A stretch of DNA of 64,000 bases from Paenibacillus sp. LHD-117 (GCF_030929555.1 NZ_JAVFVT010000006.1:62001-126000), one strand, 5' to 3'. Positions 50,451 through 59,867 are shown, counted from the first letter of the stretch. Program-made: numbers and translations. The notes: a model not told the origin generated them from the letters alone.

Positions 50451-51164
50451 GTGAAGAGAAACAAACAGGCAAACATGCGGGGGCGTTTGGGAATATGGTT
50501 GAGCGCATCGGCGCTTGCCCTGTTGATCGCGGGTTGCCAGAACGCGGCGCCTGGTTACGTGGATCACGACGATTCAGTGATCGTAACGGAAGAAGTCACC
50601 TCCGAAGGACCTCAGAAGTCGTACCTGGACGACGACGATGTGTTGACAGCCGGAAACGAAACGGTTGCCGGTGAAGGCGGCGGCGCGCTGGACGGCGACT
50701 CCTCCGCCGAAGCATCTTCCGTGAAGAAAGGCGAAAGCGGCAAATCGAACGACGGCAAAAAAAGCAAGGACGGTTCTTGGAGCGAGGATGTCCCTTCCCT
50801 TCACGGCATCGCGATCGGCGACAAGACGGCGGCCGTCTCCAAGCTGCTAGGGAAGGAGCTGGACAGCTACGAATTGGAGGAAGAAGTAGACCGCATCAAA
50901 GTGAATGAATACGAAGGGTTATCGGTCGGGTTCAATCAGAAGGGCGCCGTCCATTTCGTCGAGGTGTACGGTCATCAGACTTCCGCCGGTCTGAACGGCC
51001 TGAAGATCGGCGACAAGCCGGATCAAGCGCTCCAAAAGCTCGGCAAGCCGGAGTCCCAAACGGATTACCTGCTTACTTACGCCGCTGAGGGTGCCTTGCT
51101 GAAGCTGGATATCGATCCAGGCGTTAACGAAATCGTGTCTATGAAGCTGATTGCTCGGAGTTGA
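50451..51164 (+). CDS. lipoprotein with C-terminal DUF4309-like repeats
   Basis: A 237-residue lipoprotein: basic start, hydrophobic core and lipobox LLIAGC (Cys29). Residues 35-115 are a charged, disordered tether with runs of Asp, Gly, Ser and Lys. The C-terminal 120 residues hold two similar units (LHGIAIGDKTAAVSKLLGKE and LNGLKIGDKPDQALQKLGKP), a pattern seen in DUF4309-type extracellular proteins. GTG 50451 with a GGTGA-type site about ten bases upstream is the probable start; an ATG at codon 9 is the alternative. It is surface-anchored, function unknown. A terminator overlaps its stop. Confidence 0.8.
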   Translation: MKRNKQANMRGRLGIWLSASALALLIAGCQNAAPGYVDHDDSVIVTEEVTSEGPQKSYLDDDDVLTAGNETVAGEGGGALDGDSSAEASSVKKGESGKSNDGKKSKDGSWSEDVPSLHGIAIGDKTAAVSKLLGKELDSYELEEEVDRIKVNEYEGLSVGFNQKGAVHFVEVYGHQTSAGLNGLKIGDKPDQALQKLGKPESQTDYLLTYAAEGALLKLDIDPGVNEIVSMKLIARS

Positions 51165-51182
51165 GCGATCGGCTCTTTTTTT
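51145..51182 (+). terminator. terminator of the lipoprotein gene
   Basis: AGCTGATTGCTC and GAGCGATCGGCT (with G-U pairs) form a stem that includes the TGA stop region, followed by T7. Confidence 0.85.
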
Positions 51183-51269
51183 GGGCAAAAGTTCCAGAAA
51201 GATGGCATGCCCGTCCCCCTTTTATCATAACTTCTAAAGAGAGAAGGAAGAAGAATCGGGGGACCGTCG

Positions 51270-52316
51270 ATGCGGAAACGGACAGGCAAGGTGCTTCAAA
51301 TCGCTTCAACGTACATGGGAACGATCGTCGGGGCGGGCTTCGCGACGGGACAGGAAATTTTACAATTTTTTACGAGGTTCGGGTATTGGGGCACATTTAC
51401 GATCGCGCTCGCGACCGCGCTGTTCATATGGCTCGGCACCAAGATGATGCTGATCGCCAGTGAAATCCGGGCCAAATCTTACGAGGATTTGAACAAGGCT
51501 CTATTCGGCGACAAATACGGGCGATTGATCAGCCACTTCATGCTTGTCATTCTGCTAGGCGTCACGGCGGTGATGCTGGCGGGAGCCGGCACCATCTTCT
51601 ACGAACATTGGAACATCTCCTACCAAGCCGGGTTGCTCATCACGATCGCGGGCAGCTTCCTGTTGCTTCGCAAAGGCATGAACGCCATTCTCGCCGTCAA
51701 TGCGGTCGTCGTGCCCGTCATGCTGCTGTTCACCGTGTTCGTCATGATCGATACGTTCCAGACGCCGGGCTCGACCAAGTTCGTGACGCTTACGACCGAC
51801 TATTCGCCATGGGCCGCTTGGGCTTCGCCGTTCCTTTATACCGCTTTCAACCTTTCGCTCGCCCAGGCCGTACTCGTGCCGCTCGGATCCGATATTCGGG
51901 ATCGGAAGACGATCATTACGGGATCGTGGATCGGCGGCATCGGAATCGGGTTCATGCTGCTGGCCGGCCATATCGCCTTGTCGGTCCATATGCCAGGAAT
52001 CCAGCAATTCGCCATTCCGATGGGCGGCATCGCGAGACAACTCGGCCATTACGTGCAGTTGATCTATATATTCTTGATTTTCGCGGAAATTTTCACGACG
52101 CTGATCGCCGACATTTACGGCCTCACGCTTCAACTGAGAGAGAGGATGAACTGGTCTCGCGAAATGCTGACATTCGGCGTCCTGCTCATCTGCTACGTCG
52201 CCAGCCAAATCGGCTTCGGGCCGCTTCTCTCCACGCTGTATCCGCTCTTCGGGCTCATCAGCCTCGGCTGGCTCATCCTTATTATCCGGAAGCGAGTCGC
52301 GTTTCGTAATTCTTAA
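51270..52316 (+). CDS. YkvI-family membrane transporter
   Basis: A 348-residue protein with about ten hydrophobic helices, starting MRKRTGKVLQIASTYMGTIVGAGFATGQEILQFF, the glycine-rich first helix of the APC/LeuT-type superfamily (GTIVGAGFATGQE). This matches the YkvI group, predicted permeases of unknown substrate. GGGGG about seven bases before the ATG serves as ribosome site. It is convergent with yhaN, from which it is separated by a strong hairpin. Confidence 0.85.
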   Translation: MRKRTGKVLQIASTYMGTIVGAGFATGQEILQFFTRFGYWGTFTIALATALFIWLGTKMMLIASEIRAKSYEDLNKALFGDKYGRLISHFMLVILLGVTAVMLAGAGTIFYEHWNISYQAGLLITIAGSFLLLRKGMNAILAVNAVVVPVMLLFTVFVMIDTFQTPGSTKFVTLTTDYSPWAAWASPFLYTAFNLSLAQAVLVPLGSDIRDRKTIITGSWIGGIGIGFMLLAGHIALSVHMPGIQQFAIPMGGIARQLGHYVQLIYIFLIFAEIFTTLIADIYGLTLQLRERMNWSREMLTFGVLLICYVASQIGFGPLLSTLYPLFGLISLGWLILIIRKRVAFRNS

Positions 52317-52348
52317 ATCAAATGTGATTCATGCCTAACGAATAGAAA

Positions 52349-52389
52349 ACGAGGCGCCCGCGACGGTTGATCCATCGCGGGCACCTCGT
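52349..52389. terminator. long hairpin between convergent ykvI-like and yhaN genes
   Basis: ACGAGGCGCCCGCGACGG pairs with CCATCGCGGGCACCTCGT with two mismatches. No U-tract follows on either side, so it is a likely but unusual terminator or RNA-end protector. A 13-bp tandem duplication (52394-52406 and 52407-52419) follows and includes the yhaN stop codon. Confidence 0.5.
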
Positions 52390-52414
52390 GCCGTCCGGGC
52401 TTTAGGTCCGGGCT

Positions 52415-55400
52415 TTAGGCTCGCTGCGTCGTCATGTCCACCAACCGGGCGCCCTCGCATGCGGCAAGCAGCTCGTCCCTCACATGTTCGTGGCAGGTAA
52501 ACAACAATAGCTGCCGTTCCTCGGACAGGCTGTTTATCAACCCCGCTGCGGCCCGCAGCCGGACGCGGTCGAAGTTGACGAACAAATCGTCGAGCAGCAT
52601 AGGCAGTCTAGCCGAACCCGCCGCCTCCTGGGCGAGCGCCAGCCGCATGGACAGGTAGAGTTGCTCCGCGGTGCCCCTGCTAAGCCTTCCTCCGTCCAGT
52701 CTCGTTTGATCCGACCGCTCCACCGTAACTCCGGCTTGGTTGTCGCTTGCGTGAACGCGCGTATACCGCCCATCAGTCAGCAGGCTCATATAGGAAGAGG
52801 CATTGCGCAGCACGACCGGCTGCCGTTCCTCCTCGAACCGCTTCCGCGTCTGGCGGATGAGCGCCCGGCCAACCGCCAGTACCGCATATCTATCCGTGTC
52901 GGCGTCCAACGAGGAGACGGCCATCTCCCGCTCAGCGAGCAACTGCCCCCTTTTCTCCTCGTTCATGAGATGTTCAGTCGCCTGCTTCACGCGGCCTCTC
53001 CGCTCCAACCAATCCCGCTGCGCTTCGGCGAGTCGCGCGGCTTCTCGCTCCTCAGCCTCCAGAGCTCTCTCCGTATCCTGCTCGTCGTTTGTCTCCCACA
53101 GCCGCTCCAGCGCCGACAGCCGCTCTTCCGTCTGACCCGCGGTCAGCTCGATTTCCGTCCGGGCGAGTTCCGCTTCCAGCTCCGACAGCCGGCCGCGATC
53201 GCGCAGAACGGCCTCGTACCGAGGCTCGTCGCCGACATCCGCTTCGGCCATGACGGCTCGTATCGAAGAAGCTAGCTTCGCGAGCTCCTCCTCGGTACTC
53301 GCGAGCGCTGACGCAAGCTCTTCTCGGTGGACATGCAGGGCTTCGGCTTCCGCCTTGACTGCCGCATGGCGCCGAATATCCGCTTGAAGCAGCTTCAGCG
53401 CGAGCGTAGGGTCGCTCTTCGATTGCCTGAACCCGTCCTCGAAACCTTCGCATAACTTGACCGCATGGGCCGTGTAATCGGACGCTTCCTTCTCGGCCGC
53501 GGCGAGCCTTGCCGACAGCCGGTCGTACTGGCGCAGCCGCTCGATCGCGCCTTCGGCGAGCTCGAACGACTCCAGCGCCCCCGATGGCGACAAGGTTCGG
53601 GGCAAAGAGCGCACGGTCAGCCAATCGCCCCATCCCGACGCGCCGGTCTGTTTATCCGCGGCGGCGGCGAGGAGCGCTTCGTCCCGCTCCGCCAGGGAGG
53701 CGCGAAGCCGGCTTAGCCGTTGATCCTGCTCGGCAAGCCGGGCCGACAAACGATCGCGGACGACGAATTGTTCCTGCCGCGCCTGTACCGAGGCCTGCAG
53801 CTCGGCCCGTTCCCGCGGGTCGGCTTCGCCTGCTGCACGGTCCAGCAGGGCGGATAAAGCGGCCTCCGGCTGTCGGACGAGCAGCGCGAGCGCTGTTGCG
53901 AGATGCGCCTCCGCTTGGTCGGCGCCGAGTCTCTTTTCGGCCGGTGCATAACTTCTTCCGCGCCGGCCGGACTCGCGCCCGTTCGACGTTCCGCCGCCCG
54001 GCCGACTGCGACCGCCCACGAAGGTCGCCGCGGCCAGCAAAGCCGCTGATACTCCGCCAACGACCGCAGCTCCGGCAAGAGCCCATTCGGACAATTGCCC
54101 GAGCCAGCCGGCAGCCGCGACGACGCAGAGCGCGGCAGCCGCGCTCATGCCGATCGATCCCCATAACGTCAACGCCGCTCGTCTGTCGCCATGCGGCCGC
54201 CGCTCCATACGATCGTCGCTCGCGCCAGCGATCGAGCGCGCCCGTTCCAGCTCCCAGAAGCGCAGCGCATCGTCGACGGCCATCCAAACATTCGCCAGCT
54301 CGGGCATAGCAAGCGGCAACAGCCTGCTCGCGCGCCCGTCGCCAGCCAGCGATTGCTCGTGTCGGCGGAGCGCGCCGGCGGCTTCTTCCCGCATGGCTGC
54401 CGCTTCCCGCTCTTCCCCGCGGAACGTCTCGCGTTCGGCAAGCAGCTTCTCCTCCCGCCGCTGGGCCTCCGCGAACTTCTCCCTCGTGTCGCGCACGTAA
54501 TCGCGGTCGGCTACGGTCACGCAGAGCTCGCGCAGCTGCCGCTCCGTCCACTCCGGCGAGATGCCCGCGACGAGCTTCGCGATATGCCCGTCGAGAGCGT
54601 CTAGTTCCGTTTGCCACTCCCCGCGCTGGGACGCCAAGCTCCTCATGCGCTCTTCGGATTGCAGCATCGCGTCCGTTTCATCCCCCTTCGCGATCCGCGT
54701 TTCGTCGAAACGAAGCGCCTCCTTCCGGCCTTCCAGCTGCTCCAGCTCCTTGCGAAGCCGTTCCGCTTCCGCCTGCAGCTCCCTCCGCTTGCCCGTCATG
54801 CCGTTCCAAGCGATGTCCGCCTCGGGATGCAGCTTCGCCGCGTGGCGCAGCCGCTCCAGCTCGGCCAAGAGACCCATCTTGCGAAGCCATAACGGCCGCG
54901 ATGACAATGCCTTACGAAGGAGGCGGCAACGCTCCTCCGCTTCGGGTAAGGCGATCGCGAGCACTGCCAGCTCCTGTCCCGCCCTTTCCCCTTCGCGGGT
55001 CAAGTCGTTGAACCGATCGATGCCGTCCTCGAGGGAGCGAAGCTCCGCTTCCGCTTGTTCGATCCGTTTCGCATGGCCCGTCGCGCGCTGATTCGCCCCC
55101 TTTGGCTTGAACAACTCGTCGAGCTCTGCCTGGATGCGCTTCTCCGCTGCCGCGACCGCATGTCCTTCCTCCCAGCCTGCTTGATACAGATATCGGCTCA
55201 GCTCTCCGCCGGACAGTGCGTTCACTTCTATCAGTTCCGTTAACGTGATTGCGTAGATCTGCCTGAACAGCCGTTCTTGAACGCCGCCCAAGAACCGCTG
55301 TTCCCAGGACGTTTGTTCGTAGGTATGCTCGGCGCCCGAGGGATCCCCCCCGGTCACGCTGGCCTCCTCCCAAAGCCTAACCTTTGGTTTGCCGCCTGCC

Positions 55401-55669
55401 GAGTCTGCGAATCGCTCGACGATGTGCCTCCTGCCGTCCGCGCCTTCGAAGACGAGTCGGCCGCCATGCCTGCCTCCTCTCGAAGGCTCATGGCGGTCCG
55501 CCGGCGACGAGCGTCTCGCAAAGCCGTATAACATCGTCCGCAGAAATCCGAAAAACGTGCTTTTGCCGGCTTCATTCGGACCATAAACGACAATGACCGG
55601 CGCATCCAACCCGATGCTCCAGTCATTCAGCTCGCCGTATCCGTCGATCCGGGCATGTATCAGCTTCAT
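52415..55669 (-). CDS. yhaN: YhaN: SMC/Rad50-like ATPase with membrane segments
   Basis: A 1084-residue ATPase of the Rad50/SbcC superfamily. Walker A GPNEAGKS starts at residue 30 and the Walker B PMLLDDLFVNFD lies near the C-terminus; long Glu/Arg-rich coiled coils fill the middle. Two adjacent hydrophobic segments (about residues 501-521 and 528-550) lie between the coils, as in YhaN relatives, and may hold the protein at the membrane. The start overlaps the yhaO stop (ATGA), so the two subunits are co-translated, like SbcD-SbcC. The role is presumed DNA end processing or repair. The nearby yhaM of B. subtilis is absent. Confidence 0.88.
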   Translation of the reverse strand: MKLIHARIDGYGELNDWSIGLDAPVIVVYGPNEAGKSTFFGFLRTMLYGFARRSSPADRHEPSRGGRHGGRLVFEGADGRRHIVERFADSAGGKPKVRLWEEASVTGGDPSGAEHTYEQTSWEQRFLGGVQERLFRQIYAITLTELIEVNALSGGELSRYLYQAGWEEGHAVAAAEKRIQAELDELFKPKGANQRATGHAKRIEQAEAELRSLEDGIDRFNDLTREGERAGQELAVLAIALPEAEERCRLLRKALSSRPLWLRKMGLLAELERLRHAAKLHPEADIAWNGMTGKRRELQAEAERLRKELEQLEGRKEALRFDETRIAKGDETDAMLQSEERMRSLASQRGEWQTELDALDGHIAKLVAGISPEWTERQLRELCVTVADRDYVRDTREKFAEAQRREEKLLAERETFRGEEREAAAMREEAAGALRRHEQSLAGDGRASRLLPLAMPELANVWMAVDDALRFWELERARSIAGASDDRMERRPHGDRRAALTLWGSIGMSAAAALCVVAAAGWLGQLSEWALAGAAVVGGVSAALLAAATFVGGRSRPGGGTSNGRESGRRGRSYAPAEKRLGADQAEAHLATALALLVRQPEAALSALLDRAAGEADPRERAELQASVQARQEQFVVRDRLSARLAEQDQRLSRLRASLAERDEALLAAAADKQTGASGWGDWLTVRSLPRTLSPSGALESFELAEGAIERLRQYDRLSARLAAAEKEASDYTAHAVKLCEGFEDGFRQSKSDPTLALKLLQADIRRHAAVKAEAEALHVHREELASALASTEEELAKLASSIRAVMAEADVGDEPRYEAVLRDRGRLSELEAELARTEIELTAGQTEERLSALERLWETNDEQDTERALEAEEREAARLAEAQRDWLERRGRVKQATEHLMNEEKRGQLLAEREMAVSSLDADTDRYAVLAVGRALIRQTRKRFEEERQPVVLRNASSYMSLLTDGRYTRVHASDNQAGVTVERSDQTRLDGGRLSRGTAEQLYLSMRLALAQEAAGSARLPMLLDDLFVNFDRVRLRAAAGLINSLSEERQLLLFTCHEHVRDELLAACEGARLVDMTTQRA

Positions 55670-56949
55670 CCGAGATCCCCTTCCTCCGCGATCCAGCCGA
55701 TCGCAAGCTCGCGTCCTTCCTTCAGCCAGCGCTGGGGCAGCTCGTCCCACTTCCTCCGCTCCAGCTTGCCTAGCTTCGGATGCCCGCTCATCTCCGCCAG
55801 CGCGTTCTTCGCGAATGTCCGCCACGCAGCCTCGTCCTCGGCTAGCCGCTCCCCTAGCCGGTACAGCTCGCCCGAGAATCCCTCGTCCTCCCCCAGCATG
55901 GCCCAATCGACCGATGCGGTAGTGGCCGCTTCAATGCCGTGAACATACATCCAAGGGGAACCGGCTGCGGGTACCGCGTCCTCTTGCAGCTGCTCCAGCA
56001 GCGTCGCCGCGAGCGCGCCGTCCTTTAGGCGGAGATGCAGCGGCCCGCTGCCCGTAAGCTTGAGCCGTAGCATGACGCTCCGGTCTTCTCCCGCAGCGCC
56101 TGCGGCGGCTACGGCGGCATTCAGCTTCGTAAGCAGCTCCTGCTCGGTATCGACGCCTTCGATCGAGACGTTTTCTTCCAGCCATCTAACGGCGTCTAGC
56201 GCGACGAACCGGAGCTTCGCGGCGCCTGCGGCGGACACGTCGACGATATAACATCCTTTGGCTCCAAGCTCCTTCGGATTGCGTCCTTGCGTGTTGCCCG
56301 CATATACGACATGCGGATAAACATTCAACACTTCGCGCTTATGGATATGTCCGAGCGCCCAGTAGTCAAATCGGCTTCCCGCCAGCTCTTCCAGCGCGCA
56401 GGGCGCGTAGCTGTCGTGGGAAGGGTCGCCCCCTACATTGCCATGAAGCAAGGCGATATGGTAAGGTGCGCCGTCTTGTAAGGCGTAAGTACCTGCCAAG
56501 TTCGCCGTAACGGAACGTTCGCCGTAGGACATGCCGTATACATGGGCCGCCAACTCCCCGCCGCGCGTGAACGCTGGCGCCCAGTCCATTTGTTTCGAGC
56601 CGAAAATATGTACGGCGGAAGGCAGCCGAAGCTTCGCTCGCCTCCCGCCAAGATGGTCGTGATTGCCGTGAATCGCGTACACGGCGATGCCGTGCTCCGC
56701 CAGCCTCTCCCATTCCTTGACGAGCGCGAACTGCGCACGCAAGGAGCGGTCGGCTTCGTCGAACAAATCGCCGGCTACGACGACGAAATCGACTTCGTTC
56801 TCGATCGCGGCATCCGTCAGCCGCCGCAGCGCGTAAAACGTCGACGACGACAAGGCCGTCCTGACCGCTTCCGGCGCCTTGGCCAGCCCGCGGAACGGAC
56901 TGTCGAGATGCAAGTCCGCCGCATGGATAAACCGAAAGGGAACGCCCAT
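55666..56949 (-). CDS. yhaO: YhaO: Mre11/SbcD-like metallophosphoesterase
   Basis: A 427-residue nuclease. The calcineurin-like phosphoesterase motifs are all present: DLHLD (Asp12, His14), GDLFDEAD, GNHDHLG, LLHGNVGG and GHIHK, then a C-terminal helical part. It is the nuclease partner of YhaN. ATG 56949 is preferred over ATG 56961 because AAAGG abuts the latter; either is possible. Only 23 bases lie between this start and repeat copy 2, so its promoter must be in the repeat or upstream of it, or transcription must come through from the glycosyltransferase gene. Confidence 0.9.
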   Translation of the reverse strand: MGVPFRFIHAADLHLDSPFRGLAKAPEAVRTALSSSTFYALRRLTDAAIENEVDFVVVAGDLFDEADRSLRAQFALVKEWERLAEHGIAVYAIHGNHDHLGGRRAKLRLPSAVHIFGSKQMDWAPAFTRGGELAAHVYGMSYGERSVTANLAGTYALQDGAPYHIALLHGNVGGDPSHDSYAPCALEELAGSRFDYWALGHIHKREVLNVYPHVVYAGNTQGRNPKELGAKGCYIVDVSAAGAAKLRFVALDAVRWLEENVSIEGVDTEQELLTKLNAAVAAAGAAGEDRSVMLRLKLTGSGPLHLRLKDGALAATLLEQLQEDAVPAAGSPWMYVHGIEAATTASVDWAMLGEDEGFSGELYRLGERLAEDEAAWRTFAKNALAEMSGHPKLGKLERRKWDELPQRWLKEGRELAIGWIAEEGDLG

Positions 56950-56972
56950 CCCATCACCCATCCTTTATAGGT

Positions 56973-57219
56973 AGTTCAAAATGTCCGCTTTTGATCACGA
57001 AGTATGCCAGGAAGCTTACTCGACATCGAATCTTGAATTCAGCCGGAACAAGCGTATGCTTTCGAAGTATGTTTCCTCCGGAAACATTGCAGGTGCTCAC
57101 GTAGCTCTGCTACGTTCCGCTCCTCATTTCCTAGCTTCTTTCAATCTTCTACAGCGTTTTTGAAAAAAACGCAGCTTCGTAAGCATAATCCCATGTGCTG
57201 AAAACCGAACTTTTTGAAC
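56973..57219 (-). repeat. intergenic repeat, copy 2 (247 bp)
   Basis: Opposite orientation to copies 1 and 3. It has the same terminal inverted repeats (GGTTCAAAAAGTTCGGTTTT and its mirror), the ACGTAGC-AGA-GCTACGT hairpin and the ATGTTTCC-GG-AGGAAACAT hairpin, in which the loop differs from copy 1 but both arms are kept. About 39 extra bases near one end carry another hairpin (AGCGTTTTT/AAAAACGC). A 60-codon open frame inside is chance. Confidence 0.9.
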
Positions 57220-57241
57220 CTTTATTTAAGTGTTATTTCAA

Positions 57242-58381
57242 TTACGATTGTTGCTCTTCCGGCTTCAGGCCGATGTACACTTTTTTGAGCTGCGAGATGA
57301 CCCGCTGCAAGGAATAGGCTTTTTTCGCCTTGTTCCAACCCGTCCTCGCGAGGTTATGACGGTAGATCGGATCCGACACGACCTTCTCCAATGCTTCCGC
57401 CAACGCCATGTGGTCTTCCGGCTCGACGAGCAAGCCGTTCACCCCGTCCTCGATCTGCTCCGCGATGCCGCCTACGTTCGTGCCGACGAGCGCCAGCCAG
57501 CAAAGGGCCGCTTCAGCGAACACCGAGCCGAAGGCTTCCGCGCGGGAGGGCAGCACAAACACGTCGAAGAACGGCATAAATTCTTCCGGGTGCAGCATGT
57601 AGCCGTAGAAAATAATGTCGTCGTACAAATCCAGGTCCTGCGCGAGCGTCTCGAGCTCCTTGCGCATCGGTCCGTCGCCGATAATATGGAGGACGAACGG
57701 ACAACCGCGTGCCTTCAGCTCGGCGCAAGCCCGAAGCAGAATGTCGAGCCCTTTGGCGGGAACGAGCCGGCAGACGGTAATGAGCTGCGTGACGGCATTT
57801 TCGTGCGCAATCGGCTTAAACCTCTTTTCGTCGAAGCCGTTAGGGATGACCTTGATCCGCTCCGGATCATTGATATAAGACCCGATATAAGATCGGAACG
57901 ACTCCGACACGGTCGTCACGAGATCCGCCTTGGCCTCCAGCTCCCGGTAGATCGAGGTCAGGAATCGGTGCTCCGCTCCGCCTTCCCGAATCTTGCCGTT
58001 CAGCATTAGCTCGCGTTCGTAGCTGGAATGGATCGTCATGATCAGCGGCGTATCCGGATAAAGCTGTTTCATGACCAATGCCGCGATCGGATGGTGGGCG
58101 TGGATAATGTCGTAAGGCTTCTGCAGCCTTAGCTTCGTCCACCATACGTAGTCCTTGTAAGTCTGAATATATTTATCGACTAGCGGGTTGCCTGCGAACT
58201 CGCGATGGTCGAACGTCTCGAAGAAAACCTCTTCCTGTCCTTTGCCCCTCACGCGTTTCGGAAGCGAGAACAGCTCCATTCCCCAACCCATTTTCGTAAA
58301 ACGTTCCTGTATATAGGGCACCATCGAAGATACGCCGCCCGGCTGCTCCGGCGGGAAAAATAAAGCCTGTAAAATATTCAT
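57242..58381 (-). CDS. GT4-family glycosyltransferase
   Basis: A 379-residue GT-B enzyme: N-terminal glycine loop (PPEQPGGVSSMV), HAHHP acceptor-side segment, VPAKGLDILLRAC and VLPSRAEAFGSVFAEA (the E-x7-E nucleotide-sugar motif) in the C-terminal domain. It transfers a sugar from an NDP-sugar with retention, to a lipid, protein or wall polymer that cannot be identified here. AGGAG is eight bases before the ATG. No polysaccharide cluster is adjacent, and the gene stands between a diguanylate cyclase and a repeat element. Confidence 0.9.
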   Translation of the reverse strand: MNILQALFFPPEQPGGVSSMVPYIQERFTKMGWGMELFSLPKRVRGKGQEEVFFETFDHREFAGNPLVDKYIQTYKDYVWWTKLRLQKPYDIIHAHHPIAALVMKQLYPDTPLIMTIHSSYERELMLNGKIREGGAEHRFLTSIYRELEAKADLVTTVSESFRSYIGSYINDPERIKVIPNGFDEKRFKPIAHENAVTQLITVCRLVPAKGLDILLRACAELKARGCPFVLHIIGDGPMRKELETLAQDLDLYDDIIFYGYMLHPEEFMPFFDVFVLPSRAEAFGSVFAEAALCWLALVGTNVGGIAEQIEDGVNGLLVEPEDHMALAEALEKVVSDPIYRHNLARTGWNKAKKAYSLQRVISQLKKVYIGLKPEEQQS

Positions 58382-58534
58382 GCGCCCAACTCCTGAAAAA
58401 AAGGTCTAAAGCGTTCGTCCGCTTCGAAAAAAACAAGATCAATGGTTACGAAACTACTGGAATATGATATATTAGAACATATGTTTCTGTAAAGCTGCTA
58501 TCTTACTTACATTCTACATATTGGTGGTTGACTT

Positions 58535-59707
58535 ATGACAATAATGCAATGGCTTACGGGACCGAACGGACAGCTGTTTTCTTCCACGTCCGTCATCGTC
58601 ATTCTCATTCTGATGCTCTTCATGTCGATCAAGCTTTACGTGAGCTACAGAAGCAAACAAACGTACAAGCTGCTTATTACCGCGATCGCGCTCATCATGG
58701 CGAGACAGAGCGTGCTCATTGCGCTCGCGTTTCCCGGCTGGCGGCTGTCGCCTTGGATCTATCTGGTCTCCAGCCTGCTGCAGATCGTCTCCTTTATCAT
58801 TATAAACTTTGTATTCATGAAATTATATACTTATCGAACCGCCCAGCTGCGAAGCATGCCGTTCCTCTTGATGTCGGGCTTCGCGTTCGCCCTTGCGGCC
58901 GCCCAATACGGAATCGCGCCTTTCGGGGCGGGCGACGGACGCGGCGGCGATCTCGTTACGTTCCCACTGCTCGACATCTACATGATCGTCGTTACTCTCA
59001 TTATATTGCTGGCGACGCGAATTGCCGACATGAACACCAAATATTACGCAGGCCTCATCATTTACTTCGTGTGCGAGCTTGCCCGGATGGCGGATGCCTA
59101 TGTATTTCACGGCGCCCAGCCGTGGTTCCCGCTGCTCGGCCTGCTGCTTCCGATCCTCTATTTCTCTCTCATGTTCATGCTGCTGTTCGAATGGGTCATC
59201 GACCGGCTGATGTCGACTTACCAATCGTCGATCGTTGACGGACTTACCGGACTGTACAACCGCCGGCACTTCAGCGCGAAGGCCGAAGCGCTTCTGAATG
59301 GAAGCAAGTCGATGGCCATCATATTCTGCGACATCGACAACTTCAAGCGGCTGAACGATACGCAAGGCCATCTGAAAGCCGACATCGTGCTAAAGCGCGT
59401 GGCCGAGATTATTAAGGAGGAGGCGAGCGGAATCGGCTCCGCCGGGCGATACGGAGGCGAGGAGCTGCTTGCATGCATCAATACGGAACGCGTGAAGCCG
59501 GATGTCGTGGCGGAATCGATCCGGAAGCGCGTGGAGGAAGAAACGATCGTCACCGTCAGCGTGGGCTTCAGCACGACCAAGGAGAGCCGCACCGTTCAGG
59601 AGATGGTCAAACAAGCGGACGAAGCGATGTATTATTCCAAAACGAACGGGAAGAATCGCATCTCTTCTTTCAAGGGCATGCCCGCGTCGGCCAAAAACTT
59701 GGGTTAA
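58535..59707 (+). CDS. membrane-bound diguanylate cyclase (GGDEF)
   Basis: A 390-residue protein: six to seven N-terminal helices (residues 15-215) that may form a membrane sensor, then a GGDEF domain (about 222-385). The active-site motif is GGEEL (residues 307-311), with DIDNFKRLND for metal and substrate upstream, so it should make c-di-GMP. No RxxD I-site precedes the motif, so product inhibition is unlikely. No phosphodiesterase is in the window. A weak TGGTGG ribosome site precedes ATG 58535. Divergent from the GT4 gene; a link to exopolysaccharide is possible but not shown. Confidence 0.9.
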   Translation: MTIMQWLTGPNGQLFSSTSVIVILILMLFMSIKLYVSYRSKQTYKLLITAIALIMARQSVLIALAFPGWRLSPWIYLVSSLLQIVSFIIINFVFMKLYTYRTAQLRSMPFLLMSGFAFALAAAQYGIAPFGAGDGRGGDLVTFPLLDIYMIVVTLIILLATRIADMNTKYYAGLIIYFVCELARMADAYVFHGAQPWFPLLGLLLPILYFSLMFMLLFEWVIDRLMSTYQSSIVDGLTGLYNRRHFSAKAEALLNGSKSMAIIFCDIDNFKRLNDTQGHLKADIVLKRVAEIIKEEASGIGSAGRYGGEELLACINTERVKPDVVAESIRKRVEEETIVTVSVGFSTTKESRTVQEMVKQADEAMYYSKTNGKNRISSFKGMPASAKNLG

Positions 59708-59786
59708 CGCGTTTATTAGCCCGCTGCCGCTTTCTATCCGTTTTTCTCGACTTCATATCTCCAGTACGATTGCGTTCGCGCAGCAA

Positions 59787-59835
59787 AGAAGCCTCCACCG
59801 CCGCATTTCAAGCGGATTTGGAGGCTTCTTTTTTA
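59787..59835. terminator. bidirectional terminator between GGDEF and phzF-like genes
   Basis: AAGCCTCCA-cc-GCCGC and GCGG-att-TGGAGGCTT form a long stem, with TTTTTT after it on the plus strand and a shorter CTTTG on the minus. Confidence 0.85.
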
Positions 59836-59867
59836 ATTACGCTCGCTGCTAACTGGATGGCACCCTT

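Noticed and set aside
56981..57163. A 60-codon open frame
   Set aside because: It lies wholly inside repeat copy 2 and is not kept in the other copies.
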